NCBI RefSeq assembly: GCF_021354595.1
Contig: NZ_JADWYJ010000003.1
Coordinates: 434,001-498,000 of the forward strand
Source: Maribellus sp. CM-23
Lineage (GTDB): Bacteria; Bacteroidota; Bacteroidia; Bacteroidales; Prolixibacteraceae
DNA length: 64,000 bases
Reading direction: 5' to 3'
This document shows, one piece after another, positions 45,162-53,674 of this stretch. A program made the translations under genes and the position numbers. Below the pieces are notes generated by a model that worked only from the letters and a program-made list of their open reading frames with translations, was not told where the DNA came from and did no database searches. How positions within the stretch are numbered: the stretch's first letter is position 1; each line of letters opens with the position of its first letter.

Positions 45162-45560
45162 TTATGAATATTCTTCTTCTGGTTCTGTTACTATATTGTG
45201 TTTCTGTTGTACTGAGCGAATGAAGCTGTTTAATTTTCTTCCAAGTTTTTCTGTTAGCTCAAAAAGTTCTTTGTAAACTTGTTCTTCTTTTAGTGATTTG
45301 GTATTCCAAAGATTTTCAAGATGATCTGACGTTTCGTCATTTGATGCCTGTGCGTTGGTCAGAAACCGAAGAAAGTCCTGTTTGTAGGCCCGTCTTCCGT
45401 ATCCTTCAACGATCAATGACTTTGCAGATTTTGATGAACGTCTTATCTGGCTCCCTTCTTCATACATTTCGAATGCAGGAAGAAGCTCAAGTGTCATCTT
45501 GTGTATTTTGATGACCAGTTCATTTGCTATCTGCCATATTTCAAGTCGTTTATAAGACAT
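45162..45560 (-). CDS. four-helix-bundle protein (23S rRNA IVP/S23 family)
   Basis: This 132-residue all-helical protein matches the four-helix-bundle family named after proteins encoded in 23S rRNA intervening sequences. Key segments are [60 protein letters not shown] and the final helix [19 protein letters not shown]. In Bacteroidota these are usually found alone, outside rRNA genes, and have no known function. It sits between nifJ and an ATPase and is flanked on both sides by 7-bp repeat arrays in opposite orientation. Confidence 0.92.
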   Translation of the reverse strand: MSYKRLEIWQIANELVIKIHKMTLELLPAFEMYEEGSQIRRSSKSAKSLIVEGYGRRAYKQDFLRFLTNAQASNDETSDHLENLWNTKSLKEEQVYKELFELTEKLGRKLNSFIRSVQQKHNIVTEPEEEYS

Positions 45561-45588
45561 CCGTTATTATTGCTTTTTTAAATTCAAT

Positions 45589-45644
45589 ATCCAGTATCCA
45601 ATATCTGGCATCTTGTATCCAGTATCGGGTATCTCGTATCTAAT
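45589..45644. repeat. 7-bp tandem repeat array right of the four-helix-bundle gene
   Basis: Eight consecutive 7-bp units near ATCCAGT on the plus strand. The last unit overlaps the stop codon of the ATPase gene. The orientation is opposite to that of the left array. Confidence 0.75.
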
Positions 45645-46821
45645 ACAAAAATCCAAACAGCCAGAGTGGGATCTTTTTGCCTTGTCCGATTTCAATAACG
45701 TCAGACGCCGCGTAAATATCTCCTTCGGCTAGCAGTTTACGGCCACCCACGTTAAACTGGTATTTGCCATCGACACAAAAGTCGGCTATCGGCGATTTTG
45801 AAAGTTTTCGTTTGTACCCAACCTGGTTGTAAAAAAAGGTCTGGCGCATCGTCAGATTGTCGGTATTATCCGGCGCAATAGCGTGCAGCAGGTTGGTGTT
45901 GTGCATGTATACCTTGTCCGGTTTTTTCATCTGGTCGTCGTCGCCGCCACCGTTGGTATAAAGCAGGTTGATCAGTTTGGCATTTTTCAGGTACTTCAGG
46001 TAATTCATTACCGTGGCACGCGAAGTCTCGATCGAACCGGCCAGTTTGCTCACATTGGGTGTAAAGGGTGTTTCCGATGCCAGCAAATGCAACAGCTTCC
46101 TCAGTTTCGACAGGTATTTGAATTCGATCTGATTGATGTACGGAACATCAATTTCCAGGGCCAGATTTATATTTTTCAGTAAACGGTTTGTATAAAAGTT
46201 CGGATCATCCATGTAATAGGGGAAGTATCCGTTTTTCAAATATTCGTCGAAAAAAGCCAGCGGGCGAACCTCCGCAACAATCTCCTGTGCTATGGAAATA
46301 TGATCTGATAGAATTTCCTCGAAGCTGTAGGTTCTAAAGCTTTTTCCTGCCAGGTGGTTCAGGTATTCGCGGAACGAAAGCCCTTCGAGGTGGTAGATTT
46401 TTGCAATCCCTTCCAAATCGGGGTTACCCTCGGTAATTCTTAAAACCGGCGACGATGAAAAAATGATCTGAATCTCCGGAATTTCATCCACACACTTTCT
46501 AAGATCTTCCGACCAGTCGGGGTATTTCTGAATTTGATCCAATACGAGGATTTTTCCGCCCCGTTTGGCAAACTCATCGGCAAACGAACTTATTTTCCGC
46601 TTGGTGAAATAAAAGTTGTTCAGGTTGATGTAAAGTACATCGTTGCTTTCGGGGTGGTATTTCCGGATGTAATCCAGCAGAAAAGTCGTTTTCCCAACTC
46701 CTCTGAATCCTTTGATACAGATGAGTCGCTGGCTCCAGTCGATTTGGTCCATCAACTCCCGCTTAATGGTCTCTTTCGGACTAATGAGCAATGATTTATG
46801 TATCTGCTGAAAAAATTCCAA
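45640..46821 (-). CDS. AAA family ATPase (AAA_14/DUF4143-like)
   Basis: This 393-residue P-loop protein has a Walker A at residues 38-46 (GFRGVGKTT) and a Walker B strand ILVLDQ (91-96) in which Gln96 replaces the usual Glu. A sensor-like segment IQIIFSSSPVLRIT follows. The C-terminal half has a winged-helix part (SKLAGSIETSRATVMNYLKY) and a DUF4143-like nuclease-fold end with DFCVDGKYQFNVGGRK. Such proteins are common in Bacteroidota and their cellular role is unknown. It lies between the four-helix-bundle gene and the RNF operon but is separated from rnfA by 130 bp. Confidence 0.85.
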   Translation of the reverse strand: MEFFQQIHKSLLISPKETIKRELMDQIDWSQRLICIKGFRGVGKTTFLLDYIRKYHPESNDVLYINLNNFYFTKRKISSFADEFAKRGGKILVLDQIQKYPDWSEDLRKCVDEIPEIQIIFSSSPVLRITEGNPDLEGIAKIYHLEGLSFREYLNHLAGKSFRTYSFEEILSDHISIAQEIVAEVRPLAFFDEYLKNGYFPYYMDDPNFYTNRLLKNINLALEIDVPYINQIEFKYLSKLRKLLHLLASETPFTPNVSKLAGSIETSRATVMNYLKYLKNAKLINLLYTNGGGDDDQMKKPDKVYMHNTNLLHAIAPDNTDNLTMRQTFFYNQVGYKRKLSKSPIADFCVDGKYQFNVGGRKLLAEGDIYAASDVIEIGQGKKIPLWLFGFLY

Positions 46822-46951
46822 GGTATTTACTTTTTTATGAGGTTGTTAAAATTGCTATCTATACATAGCAAAATTAGCATTTAAATGTCATTTAGAGAAG
46901 TTGAATTGATCAGTTTTCCTTTTTATTTATCTAATTAATGTAGATTTAAAC

Positions 46952-47524
46952 TTATACCAAACCCGAGAATCCCATAAAGGCCATTGCCAGAATTCCGGCG
47001 GTTATCAAAGCGATAGGAGTGCCTTTTAATCCTTTGGGTACATTCTGCAAATCAAGGTGTTCGCGAATACCGGCAAAAATGATCAAAGCAAGTCCAAAAC
47101 CGATGGCATTCGAGATCGCGTAAACTACCCCTTCCAGCAGGTTAAATTCTTTTTGTATGGTCAGAATCGCAACCCCCAGAATCGCACAGTTGGTAGTAAT
47201 CAGCGGAAGAAATATACCCAATGCCTGGTAAAGCGGCGGGCTAACTTTTTTCAGAATAATTTCGACCAGCTGAACCAGGGAGGCTATTACCAGGATAAAC
47301 GCAATGGTTTGTAAAAAGGCCAGCCCAAACTTGTTGAGTACGTAGTTTTGAATAAGGTAGGTAACAATGGTTGCCAAAACCATTACAAAAGCTACGGCAC
47401 CTGTCATTCCGATTGCGGTGGAGATACGCTTGGAAACCCCCAGAAAAGGACAGATTCCCAAAAACTGCATTAACACAATGTTGTTAACCAGTATCGCGCC
47501 CAGTATAATTACAAAGTAACTCAT
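46952..47524 (-). CDS. rnfA: RNF complex subunit RnfA
   Basis: This 190-residue integral membrane protein is the RnfA/NqrE-type core subunit that helps form the ion path and hold the membrane 2Fe-2S centre with RnfE. It has six hydrophobic helices and the family segments [17 protein letters not shown] and [16 protein letters not shown] (here [10 protein letters not shown]); the conserved Cys residues lie in these half-helices. It is the last gene of rseC-rnfBCDGEA and starts 12 bp after rnfE. Confidence 0.96.
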   Translation of the reverse strand: MSYFVIILGAILVNNIVLMQFLGICPFLGVSKRISTAIGMTGAVAFVMVLATIVTYLIQNYVLNKFGLAFLQTIAFILVIASLVQLVEIILKKVSPPLYQALGIFLPLITTNCAILGVAILTIQKEFNLLEGVVYAISNAIGFGLALIIFAGIREHLDLQNVPKGLKGTPIALITAGILAMAFMGFSGLV

Positions 47525-47536
47525 ATCCTTTCCTCC

Positions 47537-48121
47537 TTAATTCTTTTTAATGCGGTTAATAATGGCAATCAGGTAGCCCAAAACAATAAACGCTCCGGGT
47601 GCCAGAACAAACAGTAGTGTTACGAAATTCTCGGAATACAAAGTGATGTTGAAAAGCTTGCCGCTTCCCAGTACTTCGCGGATACCGCCCAGTAAAACAA
47701 GGGCAAAAGTAAATCCGAGTCCGATTCCAATTCCGTCGATGGCCGACGACAAAGGATTGTTTTTTGACGCAAAGGCTTCAGCACGGCCAAGTACGATACA
47801 GTTTACCACAATCAAGGGAATAAACAACCCCAGGCTTTTATACAGGGCAGGAACAAAAGCCTGCATCAGTAACTGAACAACGGTAACAAAAGCTGCAATG
47901 ATCACAATAAAAGCCGGGATTCTTACTTTATCCGGAATAACGTCTTTTACCAATGAAATAACAATGTTCGACATAAGCAAAACAAAGGTGGTTGCCAAGC
48001 CCATTCCCAGGCCGTTTATGGCTGAAGAAGTAACCCCGAGAGTCGGACACATCCCAAGTACCAATACAAATACCGGGTTTTCTTTTATAAATCCTTTCGA
48101 AAAATTTTTCCACTGATTCAT
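47537..48121 (-). CDS. rnfE: RNF complex subunit RnfE
   Basis: This 194-residue membrane protein is paralogous to RnfA with inverted topology. Diagnostic segments are [20 protein letters not shown] and [20 protein letters not shown], each with the conserved Cys that would ligate the intramembrane iron-sulphur centre. The C-terminal helix ends in an arginine- and lysine-rich tail. It lies 9 bp after rnfG. Confidence 0.96.
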   Translation of the reverse strand: MNQWKNFSKGFIKENPVFVLVLGMCPTLGVTSSAINGLGMGLATTFVLLMSNIVISLVKDVIPDKVRIPAFIVIIAAFVTVVQLLMQAFVPALYKSLGLFIPLIVVNCIVLGRAEAFASKNNPLSSAIDGIGIGLGFTFALVLLGGIREVLGSGKLFNITLYSENFVTLLFVLAPGAFIVLGYLIAIINRIKKN

Positions 48122-48130
48122 AAGTCGTCT

Positions 48131-48736
48131 TTATTGTCCGGAATCTCCGGTGTTTTTATTATTCGTTTCGTAAGCCGTATATCCTCTGCGCAAAGCATCG
48201 AGGAAAGCGCGTGAGGTGATGGTAGAAGCCGTGATGGCATCAATGTCACCACCGTCTTTTGATACGGTAAAGTTCGTGGTAGTCGGGTTTTTCCCGATTA
48301 CATTCTGATTGGGTTTGGAAGCGTTGTTAAACCAGGTATCCATTTTGGATCCCAGCCCCGGAGTTTCAGCATGATCCAACACCGAATAACCGGAGATGTT
48401 TCCATCCTTGTCAATTCCGGCCATAATGGAAATGAAACCACTAAAACCAGTGCGGGTGTATGTTTTTATGGCAGTTCCGGCCAGTTCGCCGCCTTTAAAT
48501 GCGGGAAACAACTCAATGCTGTCGCCACCTGCTTCGCTCGGAACTTTATAGCTGGTTCCCAGTTCATCAAATTCGGGAAGAACCTGGGTGATCGCTTCGG
48601 TTTGTGCTTTAATTTTTGCTGCCTCTATAGGGGCTTTGGTAAAATCGTACACAAAACCCAGTGCAGCTGCGGCAATTCCGGTAACCAAAACCAGGGTTGC
48701 CACCATACTTGTAAAAGTCGATTCTTTCTTTGCCAT
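48131..48736 (-). CDS. rnfG: RNF complex subunit RnfG
   Basis: RnfG carries a covalent FMN on the outer face of the membrane. The 201-residue protein has one N-terminal helix (MVATLVLVTGIAAAALGFVY) and an FMN-binding domain with FSGFISIMAGIDKDGNISGY and DHAETPGLGSKMD. The flavinylation site is expected at DAITASTITS; this is a TAST variant of the usual SGAT, with the acceptor Thr retained. An ApbE-type transferase is required but is not in the window. It lies 1 bp after rnfD. Confidence 0.94.
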   Translation of the reverse strand: MAKKESTFTSMVATLVLVTGIAAAALGFVYDFTKAPIEAAKIKAQTEAITQVLPEFDELGTSYKVPSEAGGDSIELFPAFKGGELAGTAIKTYTRTGFSGFISIMAGIDKDGNISGYSVLDHAETPGLGSKMDTWFNNASKPNQNVIGKNPTTTNFTVSKDGGDIDAITASTITSRAFLDALRRGYTAYETNNKNTGDSGQ

Positions 48737-48737
48737 T

Positions 48738-49715
48738 TTATTGTCCTCCGAATCGTTTGGGTTTAATGTAATAGTTGAGTAAAGGTGTCACCGCATTCAT
48801 AATCAGAATGGCGAATGAAATACCTTCGGGGTAAGCGCCAAACATACGAATGCTGATGGTTATCAAGCCAATTCCGATTCCGTAAATGATTTGCGCTTTC
48901 GGATTCATGGGGGAAGTCACCATATCGGTGGCCATAAAAATAGCCCCCAACATTAAACCCCCTGTCATAATGTGGAAAGCCGGGTTTACATACATTTCAG
49001 GATTGATTCCCCAGAAAATACCGGAGAATACCAGTACTGTTGCAAGAATGGAAACCGGAATATGCCAGGTAATAACTTTTTTCCAGATCATATAAATTCC
49101 GCCCAATACCAGCAGCAAGGCTGAAACTTCACCCAGCGAACCGGCATTCATCCCAATGGCCAGATCGCCCAACCCGGGAAGTCCCTCTATTTTGGCAATC
49201 GGCACACCGTTTTTCACGCTTTCCTTGATCAATGCCAGCGGAGTCGCCGTTGACACTGCATCAACCGCTGCCATTTTAATTCCGGGCCACGAAGTCATCT
49301 GAACCGGGAACGACAACAGCAAAAACACACGACCTACCAAAGCCGGGTTAAAAATGTTGCTTCCAAGGCCGCCAAATGAAAGTTTGCCAATTCCCATGGC
49401 TGCCATTGCACCGATTAGGATGATCCACCACGGCAGGTTCGACGGAACGTTAAACGCCAGTAATATACCTGTAATGATAGCAGAACCATCGGTAACCGAC
49501 GGGGTAACTTTCATCAGGTATTTTTGAATAAGGTATTCGAAAGCCACACAAGCAGCAACCGCTATCAGGGTTACACGCAAGGCATCGATCCCGAACATAA
49601 ACACCGACCAGATCAGTGCCGGAATCATGGCGTAAATCACCCGGTACATAATTTTCTGTGTCGAGTCGCTTGAATGTACGTGTGGCGAAGGCGAAACTGT
49701 TAATAATTTACTCAT
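48738..49715 (-). CDS. rnfD: RNF complex subunit RnfD
   Basis: This 325-residue NqrB/RnfD-family membrane protein has about nine helices. It carries the start LTVSPSPHVHSSDSTQKIMY, the FNVPSNLPWWIILIGAMAA loop, GGLGSNIFNPALVGRVFLL and a covalent FMN site expected in VDAVSTATPLAL. The C-terminal half has MTGGLMLGAIFMATDMVTSP, a strongly conserved family block. It belongs to the membrane core that conducts Na+ or H+. It lies 15 bp after rnfC. Confidence 0.96.
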   Translation of the reverse strand: MSKLLTVSPSPHVHSSDSTQKIMYRVIYAMIPALIWSVFMFGIDALRVTLIAVAACVAFEYLIQKYLMKVTPSVTDGSAIITGILLAFNVPSNLPWWIILIGAMAAMGIGKLSFGGLGSNIFNPALVGRVFLLLSFPVQMTSWPGIKMAAVDAVSTATPLALIKESVKNGVPIAKIEGLPGLGDLAIGMNAGSLGEVSALLLVLGGIYMIWKKVITWHIPVSILATVLVFSGIFWGINPEMYVNPAFHIMTGGLMLGAIFMATDMVTSPMNPKAQIIYGIGIGLITISIRMFGAYPEGISFAILIMNAVTPLLNYYIKPKRFGGQ

Positions 49716-49730
49716 TATGCAGTTTTTGAT

Positions 49731-51062
49731 TTATTTTTTTCTTGAACGAATGATTTGACCAACTTTTCCCTTTCCAAAGCGGATGTAGTCCAGCAATGGC
49801 CGGTTGGAGGGACAGGTATAACTGCACGAACCACATTCAATGCAATCCATCACCCTTTCACTTTCGGCGCGGTCATAAATTTGTTTTTCTCCCAAAGTCA
49901 TAAGCAAGTAGGGTTCCAGGCCCATCGGACAAACCGATACACAACGGGAACAACGAATACAGGCGATTATTTCCTCCCGCTTCGATTCTTCTTCCTTCAT
50001 CAGCAAAATGCCCGAGGTTCCTTTGGTAACCGGAATATCCAGCGAGCTGATGGCACGTCCCATCATCGGTCCGCCACTAATGATTTTGCCCGTGTTTTCC
50101 GGTAGTCCGCCTGCTGCTTCCACCAGTTCTGAAGTAGCCGTTCCTACTCTTACCAGAAAGTTCGAAGGCTTGGATACCCCTTTCCCGGTAACGGTAACTA
50201 CACGCTCAAACAGTGGTTTATTTTTCTGAATGGCTTCGTAAACAGCAAAGGCAGTTCCCACGTTGCTCACTACGGCACCCACTGCAATGGGCAATGCGCC
50301 CGACGGAACTTCGTGGCCTGTAACTGCATTGATCAGCTGTTTTTCACCTCCCTGCGGGTATTGAACTTTCAGTGCAACCACACTAACTCCGGCAACTGTT
50401 TTGCATTTTTCAGAAAGAAGCTGAATGGCGTCCGGTTTATTGTTCTCGATGCCAATTACTGCCTTGTCAACATTCATCGCTTTCATCAGCAGCTGAATAC
50501 CCACCAAAATCTCATCCGCTTTTTCCAGCATCAGCCGGTGGTCGGAAGTCAGGTAAGGCTCACATTCCACGCCGTTGATCAGCAGAACTTCGGCTTTCAT
50601 GCCCTTTGGCGGAACCAGTTTTACATGCGTTGGGAAGGTAGCTCCTCCCAATCCTACAATTCCGCATTCCTGGATCTTTTTGACGATTTCAGCCCCGTCA
50701 ACCGAAATATCTTTTACCAGTGTTTCGGAACGGTCGATGTCTTCCATCCACTCGTCGCCTTCCACATCAATAAAAATTCCTTGTTTGGGATAGCCCGAGC
50801 TATCGGCCGAGAAATCAACTTTTTTAACTGTTCCTGAAACGGAAGAATGAATGTTGGTGGAAACAAAACTGCTGCTTTGCGCAATTACTTGTCCCACTTT
50901 TACCTTGTCGCCTTTTTTAACAACCGGTGTTGACGGTGCTCCGATGTGCTGTGCCACCGGAATAAAAACAGCCGACGGAATCGAAAGTACTTCGATTTTC
51001 CGGTCTTTCGACAATTTATTTTCGGGAGGATGTACTCCGCCTATTTTGAACGTTTTTAACAT
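49731..51062 (-). CDS. rnfC: RNF complex subunit RnfC
   Basis: RnfC is the peripheral subunit that binds NADH and FMN and holds two 4Fe-4S clusters. The 443-residue protein starts with the RnfC barrel-sandwich domain (FKIGGVHPPENKLSKDR). Next are the nucleotide-binding SLBB-type region (CGIVGLGGATFPTHVKL and LINGVECEPYLTSDHRLML), then clusters CIRCSRCVSVCP and CIECGSCSYTCP. It ends shortly after the second cluster, without the long Ala-rich tail of proteobacterial RnfC. It lies 10 bp after rnfB. Confidence 0.97.
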   Translation of the reverse strand: MLKTFKIGGVHPPENKLSKDRKIEVLSIPSAVFIPVAQHIGAPSTPVVKKGDKVKVGQVIAQSSSFVSTNIHSSVSGTVKKVDFSADSSGYPKQGIFIDVEGDEWMEDIDRSETLVKDISVDGAEIVKKIQECGIVGLGGATFPTHVKLVPPKGMKAEVLLINGVECEPYLTSDHRLMLEKADEILVGIQLLMKAMNVDKAVIGIENNKPDAIQLLSEKCKTVAGVSVVALKVQYPQGGEKQLINAVTGHEVPSGALPIAVGAVVSNVGTAFAVYEAIQKNKPLFERVVTVTGKGVSKPSNFLVRVGTATSELVEAAGGLPENTGKIISGGPMMGRAISSLDIPVTKGTSGILLMKEEESKREEIIACIRCSRCVSVCPMGLEPYLLMTLGEKQIYDRAESERVMDCIECGSCSYTCPSNRPLLDYIRFGKGKVGQIIRSRKK

Positions 51063-51072
51063 CCTGAATTAT

Positions 51073-51933
51073 TTAGCTATTGGTTTCAACTTCTACTTCG
51101 GGTTTCACTTTTCGCGGTGGAAAGTTCAGCTCGATAATGGCATTGGTCGGACACACCGGCGCACATTTACGACACAGTTTACATTTGTCTGAGTCGATGA
51201 AAGCCAGGTTGTTCTCGATGGTAATGGCGTCGAATTTACATTCTTTAAAACACTTGCTGCAACCAATACAAGCTACACTGCAAGCCTTTTTCGCCACACC
51301 GCCTTTGTCCATGTTCCGGCAGGCCACCACTACTTTGCGGTCTTTAGGCATGCGTTTGCGTAACTCAATCAGGTCTTTCGGACAAGCGTCCACACAGGCT
51401 CCGCACGCCACACATTTGTCGTCGAGGATAAGCGGAACGCCCATTCCGGCGCGCAGGTCGATGGCGTCGAATTCGCAGGCGTCGTAACAATCGCCATACC
51501 CCAAACAGCCGAACTGGCAGTCGGATTCGCCACTGTAAACAGACGAGGCGATGGCACAGGTTGTTGCGCCGTCGAACTGGCTTGTTTTCGGACGGTGGTC
51601 GCAGGTTCCGTTACAACGGATAAAGGCCACACGCGGGTCTTTTGCAACGGCTTCCAATCCTAAAATGGTTGCCACCTGTCCCATGGTGTCGTTTCCGCCT
51701 ACCGGGCAGTTCAGATCGCCCAGGTCGGACGCTTTAACACATGCTTCGGCAAAGGCCCTGCAGCCTGCAAAGCCACATCCGCCACAGTTGGCTCCCGGAA
51801 GCGATCCTTCCACATCGTCGATGCGCGGGTCTTCCACGACCTTGAATTTTTGCGCCACAAAGTAGAGGATTACAGCCGCAGTTGCTCCAATCACTGCCAG
51901 TGTGACAATCGTATATACAACGGTGATACTCAT
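51073..51933 (-). CDS. rnfB: RNF complex subunit RnfB
   Basis: RnfB accepts electrons from reduced ferredoxin. The 286-residue protein has one N-terminal membrane helix (VTLAVIGATAAVILYFVAQ), then the 4Fe-4S domain GANCGGCGFAGCRAFAEAC, then several ferredoxin-type clusters: CVACGACVDACP, CIGCSKCFKECK and CKLCRKCAPVCP, plus further paired cysteines between them. The number of clusters is typical of anaerobic-type RnfB. It is the first rnf gene and follows rseC by 3 bp, so the two are likely translated together. Confidence 0.97.
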   Translation of the reverse strand: MSITVVYTIVTLAVIGATAAVILYFVAQKFKVVEDPRIDDVEGSLPGANCGGCGFAGCRAFAEACVKASDLGDLNCPVGGNDTMGQVATILGLEAVAKDPRVAFIRCNGTCDHRPKTSQFDGATTCAIASSVYSGESDCQFGCLGYGDCYDACEFDAIDLRAGMGVPLILDDKCVACGACVDACPKDLIELRKRMPKDRKVVVACRNMDKGGVAKKACSVACIGCSKCFKECKFDAITIENNLAFIDSDKCKLCRKCAPVCPTNAIIELNFPPRKVKPEVEVETNS

Positions 51934-51936
51934 TTG

Positions 51937-52362
51937 TTAATCAGTTTCTTCAAGTTCGAATTTGAATATTTTTTTTAATAGATGCCTAAAAAAATATAAT
52001 GTTATATAGTATGGTATTAGAATCGCCAGCGATACCAGTCCCGATTGTAACTCGTTACCGGTGACCGACTGCATGACGATCAATGTCAGCAATACCAGTA
52101 AAAAGGGAACAACGTAGCCCCAAAGCAGCGCTGTAAAACCTTTTGATTCTTTAAAAAGAATGGTGACTTCCTGTCCGGGTTTGTAATCGCTTTTAAAATC
52201 GGTGATTTCAATTTCCTTGTCCTGGTAATCGGCCACCGTACAGGCTCCTTTTGCATGGCACGAAGAACATGCGGACTGGTTGATGATGGTAACAATCAGT
52301 GAGTTGTTGTTTACCTCCTTTACAAAACCTTTATGTCGGATATCTGTAGTCGTAGCTTTCAA
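51937..52362 (-). CDS. rseC: RseC/MucC family protein
   Basis: This 141-residue protein has the RseC layout: an N-terminal soluble domain with a Cys pattern (NQSACSSCHAKGACTVADYQ), then two membrane helices (LLWGYVVPFLLVLLTLIVMQ and LVSLAILIPYYITLYFFRHL). In other bacteria, RseC-like proteins are linked to RNF and to reduction of SoxR, and here it heads the RNF operon. A role in assembly or redox regulation of the complex is inferred from this linkage. Confidence 0.9.
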   Translation of the reverse strand: MKATTTDIRHKGFVKEVNNNSLIVTIINQSACSSCHAKGACTVADYQDKEIEITDFKSDYKPGQEVTILFKESKGFTALLWGYVVPFLLVLLTLIVMQSVTGNELQSGLVSLAILIPYYITLYFFRHLLKKIFKFELEETD

Positions 52363-52587
52363 TTTTGCTATTTAGAGATTGCAAATGTAGGTATTGATTT
52401 GAATCTACAAATGACAAAAAAGCAATTTTTCTGAAATCCGGGAAATTTAGAAATAGTCTAATTTAGCTTTTGTAGTTCAGAGTTTAGTGTTCAAAGTTCA
52501 GAGTTGGGTTCGTGGAAGGGGATCCAATGTCGGGGTTCTGTAAATTCAGTGCTACCGGCTCCTGTATTCTTTCGGGGAGGAGAGAAC
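52363..52587. other. intergenic region upstream of the rnf operon
   Basis: Together with the repeats that follow, this forms a 526-bp gap. The first part should contain the minus-strand promoter of the rnf operon, but I could not pick a convincing box. Confidence 0.3.
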
Positions 52588-52818
52588 GTTTTTCAATGTG
52601 GAGCGGAAGCTTTTCTATGAATATAAAATGAGTTTCGATGTGGATAGAACTTTCTTCGATAGGGATAAAACAAGCTTCAATGAAGATAGAATTGCTTTCA
52701 ATGAAGATAGAATAGAATTCTGTGATGATAGAACCCGTTTCGAGCCTGACAGGTACAGTTTCGATGTTGATAGAATTCGTTTCGATGAGGATAAAACAGT
52801 TTTCGATGTTGTACAGGA
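52588..52818. repeat. 21-bp degenerate tandem repeat, eleven units
   Basis: Eleven head-to-tail 21-bp units share the pattern NNNTTTCGATGNNGATAGAAN. Because 21 is a multiple of 3, frames stay open on both strands. The plus frame encodes a heptapeptide repeat around F-(D/N)-x-D-(R/K), and the minus frame one around S-I-x-I-E. Neither has a clear start signal or family match, so I call it a repeat rather than a gene. Confidence 0.8.
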
Positions 52819-52840
52819 AGGCTTCTAACTCAATAGATCT

Positions 52841-52875
52841 CAGACCTTGAAGGTTTTCAAAACCTTCAAGGTCTG
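52841..52875. repeat. perfect 17-bp inverted repeat (REP-like)
   Basis: Two 17-bp arms (cagaccttgaaggtttt and its complement) are separated by one base. It lies 14 bp beyond the stop of the minus-strand gene at 52889 and lacks a T-run on either strand, so it is not a standard terminator. Confidence 0.85.
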
Positions 52876-52888
52876 GCAAACAGGTTTT

Positions 52889-53611
52889 TTATTCAACCGG
52901 TTCTTCGGGTTCCTGTGTTTTTTTACCACCGGCATTCATATTGGCCACTACGCGGCTAAAGGTAAACTGTGCTTTTAAAATTTCGTCGTGCTGGTAGTAG
53001 GCCGAGGCAATTTTGCAGATACCGATTATTTCGTTGTAGATTTCGTTAAGAGCGGCAACGGCCGCTTCCGACACCGATTTTGTTGTTGACTTTAAACTTT
53101 CCTGTGCCAGGTTTGCATCGCTGAGCTGGGTGGCGTATCCGATTATGTTGTCGATAAGTGCCGGGTTGGTGCCTTGGGCCACCATATCGTCTTTAAGCGC
53201 GTTGGTCATTCCTTTTTTGAAGGCAAACAGCAACTGGATCAATGCTTCCTGATCGCCGGCACGTGCCGCTTTCAGGTATTTGTCGTAGCCCAGTGTTTTA
53301 ACGATTTCGTTGGCGTCTTTGCCAAAATCCACTTCAATCTGGGTTTTCAGAAATTGGAGGGCCTGCAAAGCGGGCGCCTGTATTTCGGTAAGGGCAGCCG
53401 TGGCATCGCGCAGGGCTTTCTTTTTGTCGAGGCCCAGGTAGTCTTCCATGGCAGTGTCGATTTTGGTGTGCAGGGCCTGGGCGTATTCGGGTGTCCAGTT
53501 GCTGCGCACCATCGAAAGATCGGGCAATTGGTTGCTTAGCGAGGTGGCAATTACTTTGCTTGCCATTAGCATGTCGCTGTCTTTGCTTGCGTAAACTCTT
53601 GTTTGTGTCAT
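52889..53611 (-). CDS. hypothetical all-helical protein
   Basis: This 240-residue soluble protein has no signal peptide or membrane helix. It is rich in Ala, Leu, Lys and Gln, and predicted helices run throughout (SKVIATSLSNQLPDLSMVRS, ATAALTEIQAPALQALQFLK, AAVAALNEIYNEIIGICKIA). It ends in an acidic tail (KKTQEPEEPVE). I do not recognise a family. It is transcribed alone. The even helical pattern suggests a structural or scaffold protein, but this is only an impression. Confidence 0.7.
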   Translation of the reverse strand: MTQTRVYASKDSDMLMASKVIATSLSNQLPDLSMVRSNWTPEYAQALHTKIDTAMEDYLGLDKKKALRDATAALTEIQAPALQALQFLKTQIEVDFGKDANEIVKTLGYDKYLKAARAGDQEALIQLLFAFKKGMTNALKDDMVAQGTNPALIDNIIGYATQLSDANLAQESLKSTTKSVSEAAVAALNEIYNEIIGICKIASAYYQHDEILKAQFTFSRVVANMNAGGKKTQEPEEPVE

Positions 53612-53674
53612 GGTTAAAAATTTAGGTTAATACTTATTGATAAAGGAACCGGAAGTTTGATCGGTTCCCGGAGT

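Noticed and set aside
45162..45560. Intervening sequence inside a 23S rRNA gene
   Set aside because: No rRNA sequence lies on either side; the family is also common outside rRNA genes.
45095..45644. CRISPR or transposon terminal inverted repeats
   Set aside because: Units are only 7 bp, degenerate and tandem, and no transposase is present.
52588..52818. CRISPR array
   Set aside because: Units are 21 bp end to end with no constant repeat alternating with unique spacers, and no cas genes are present.
52484..52879. 131-residue minus-strand protein
   Set aside because: The frame exists because the 21-bp repeat keeps all in-phase frames open, and its ends run into the palindrome; the composition is not that of a real protein.
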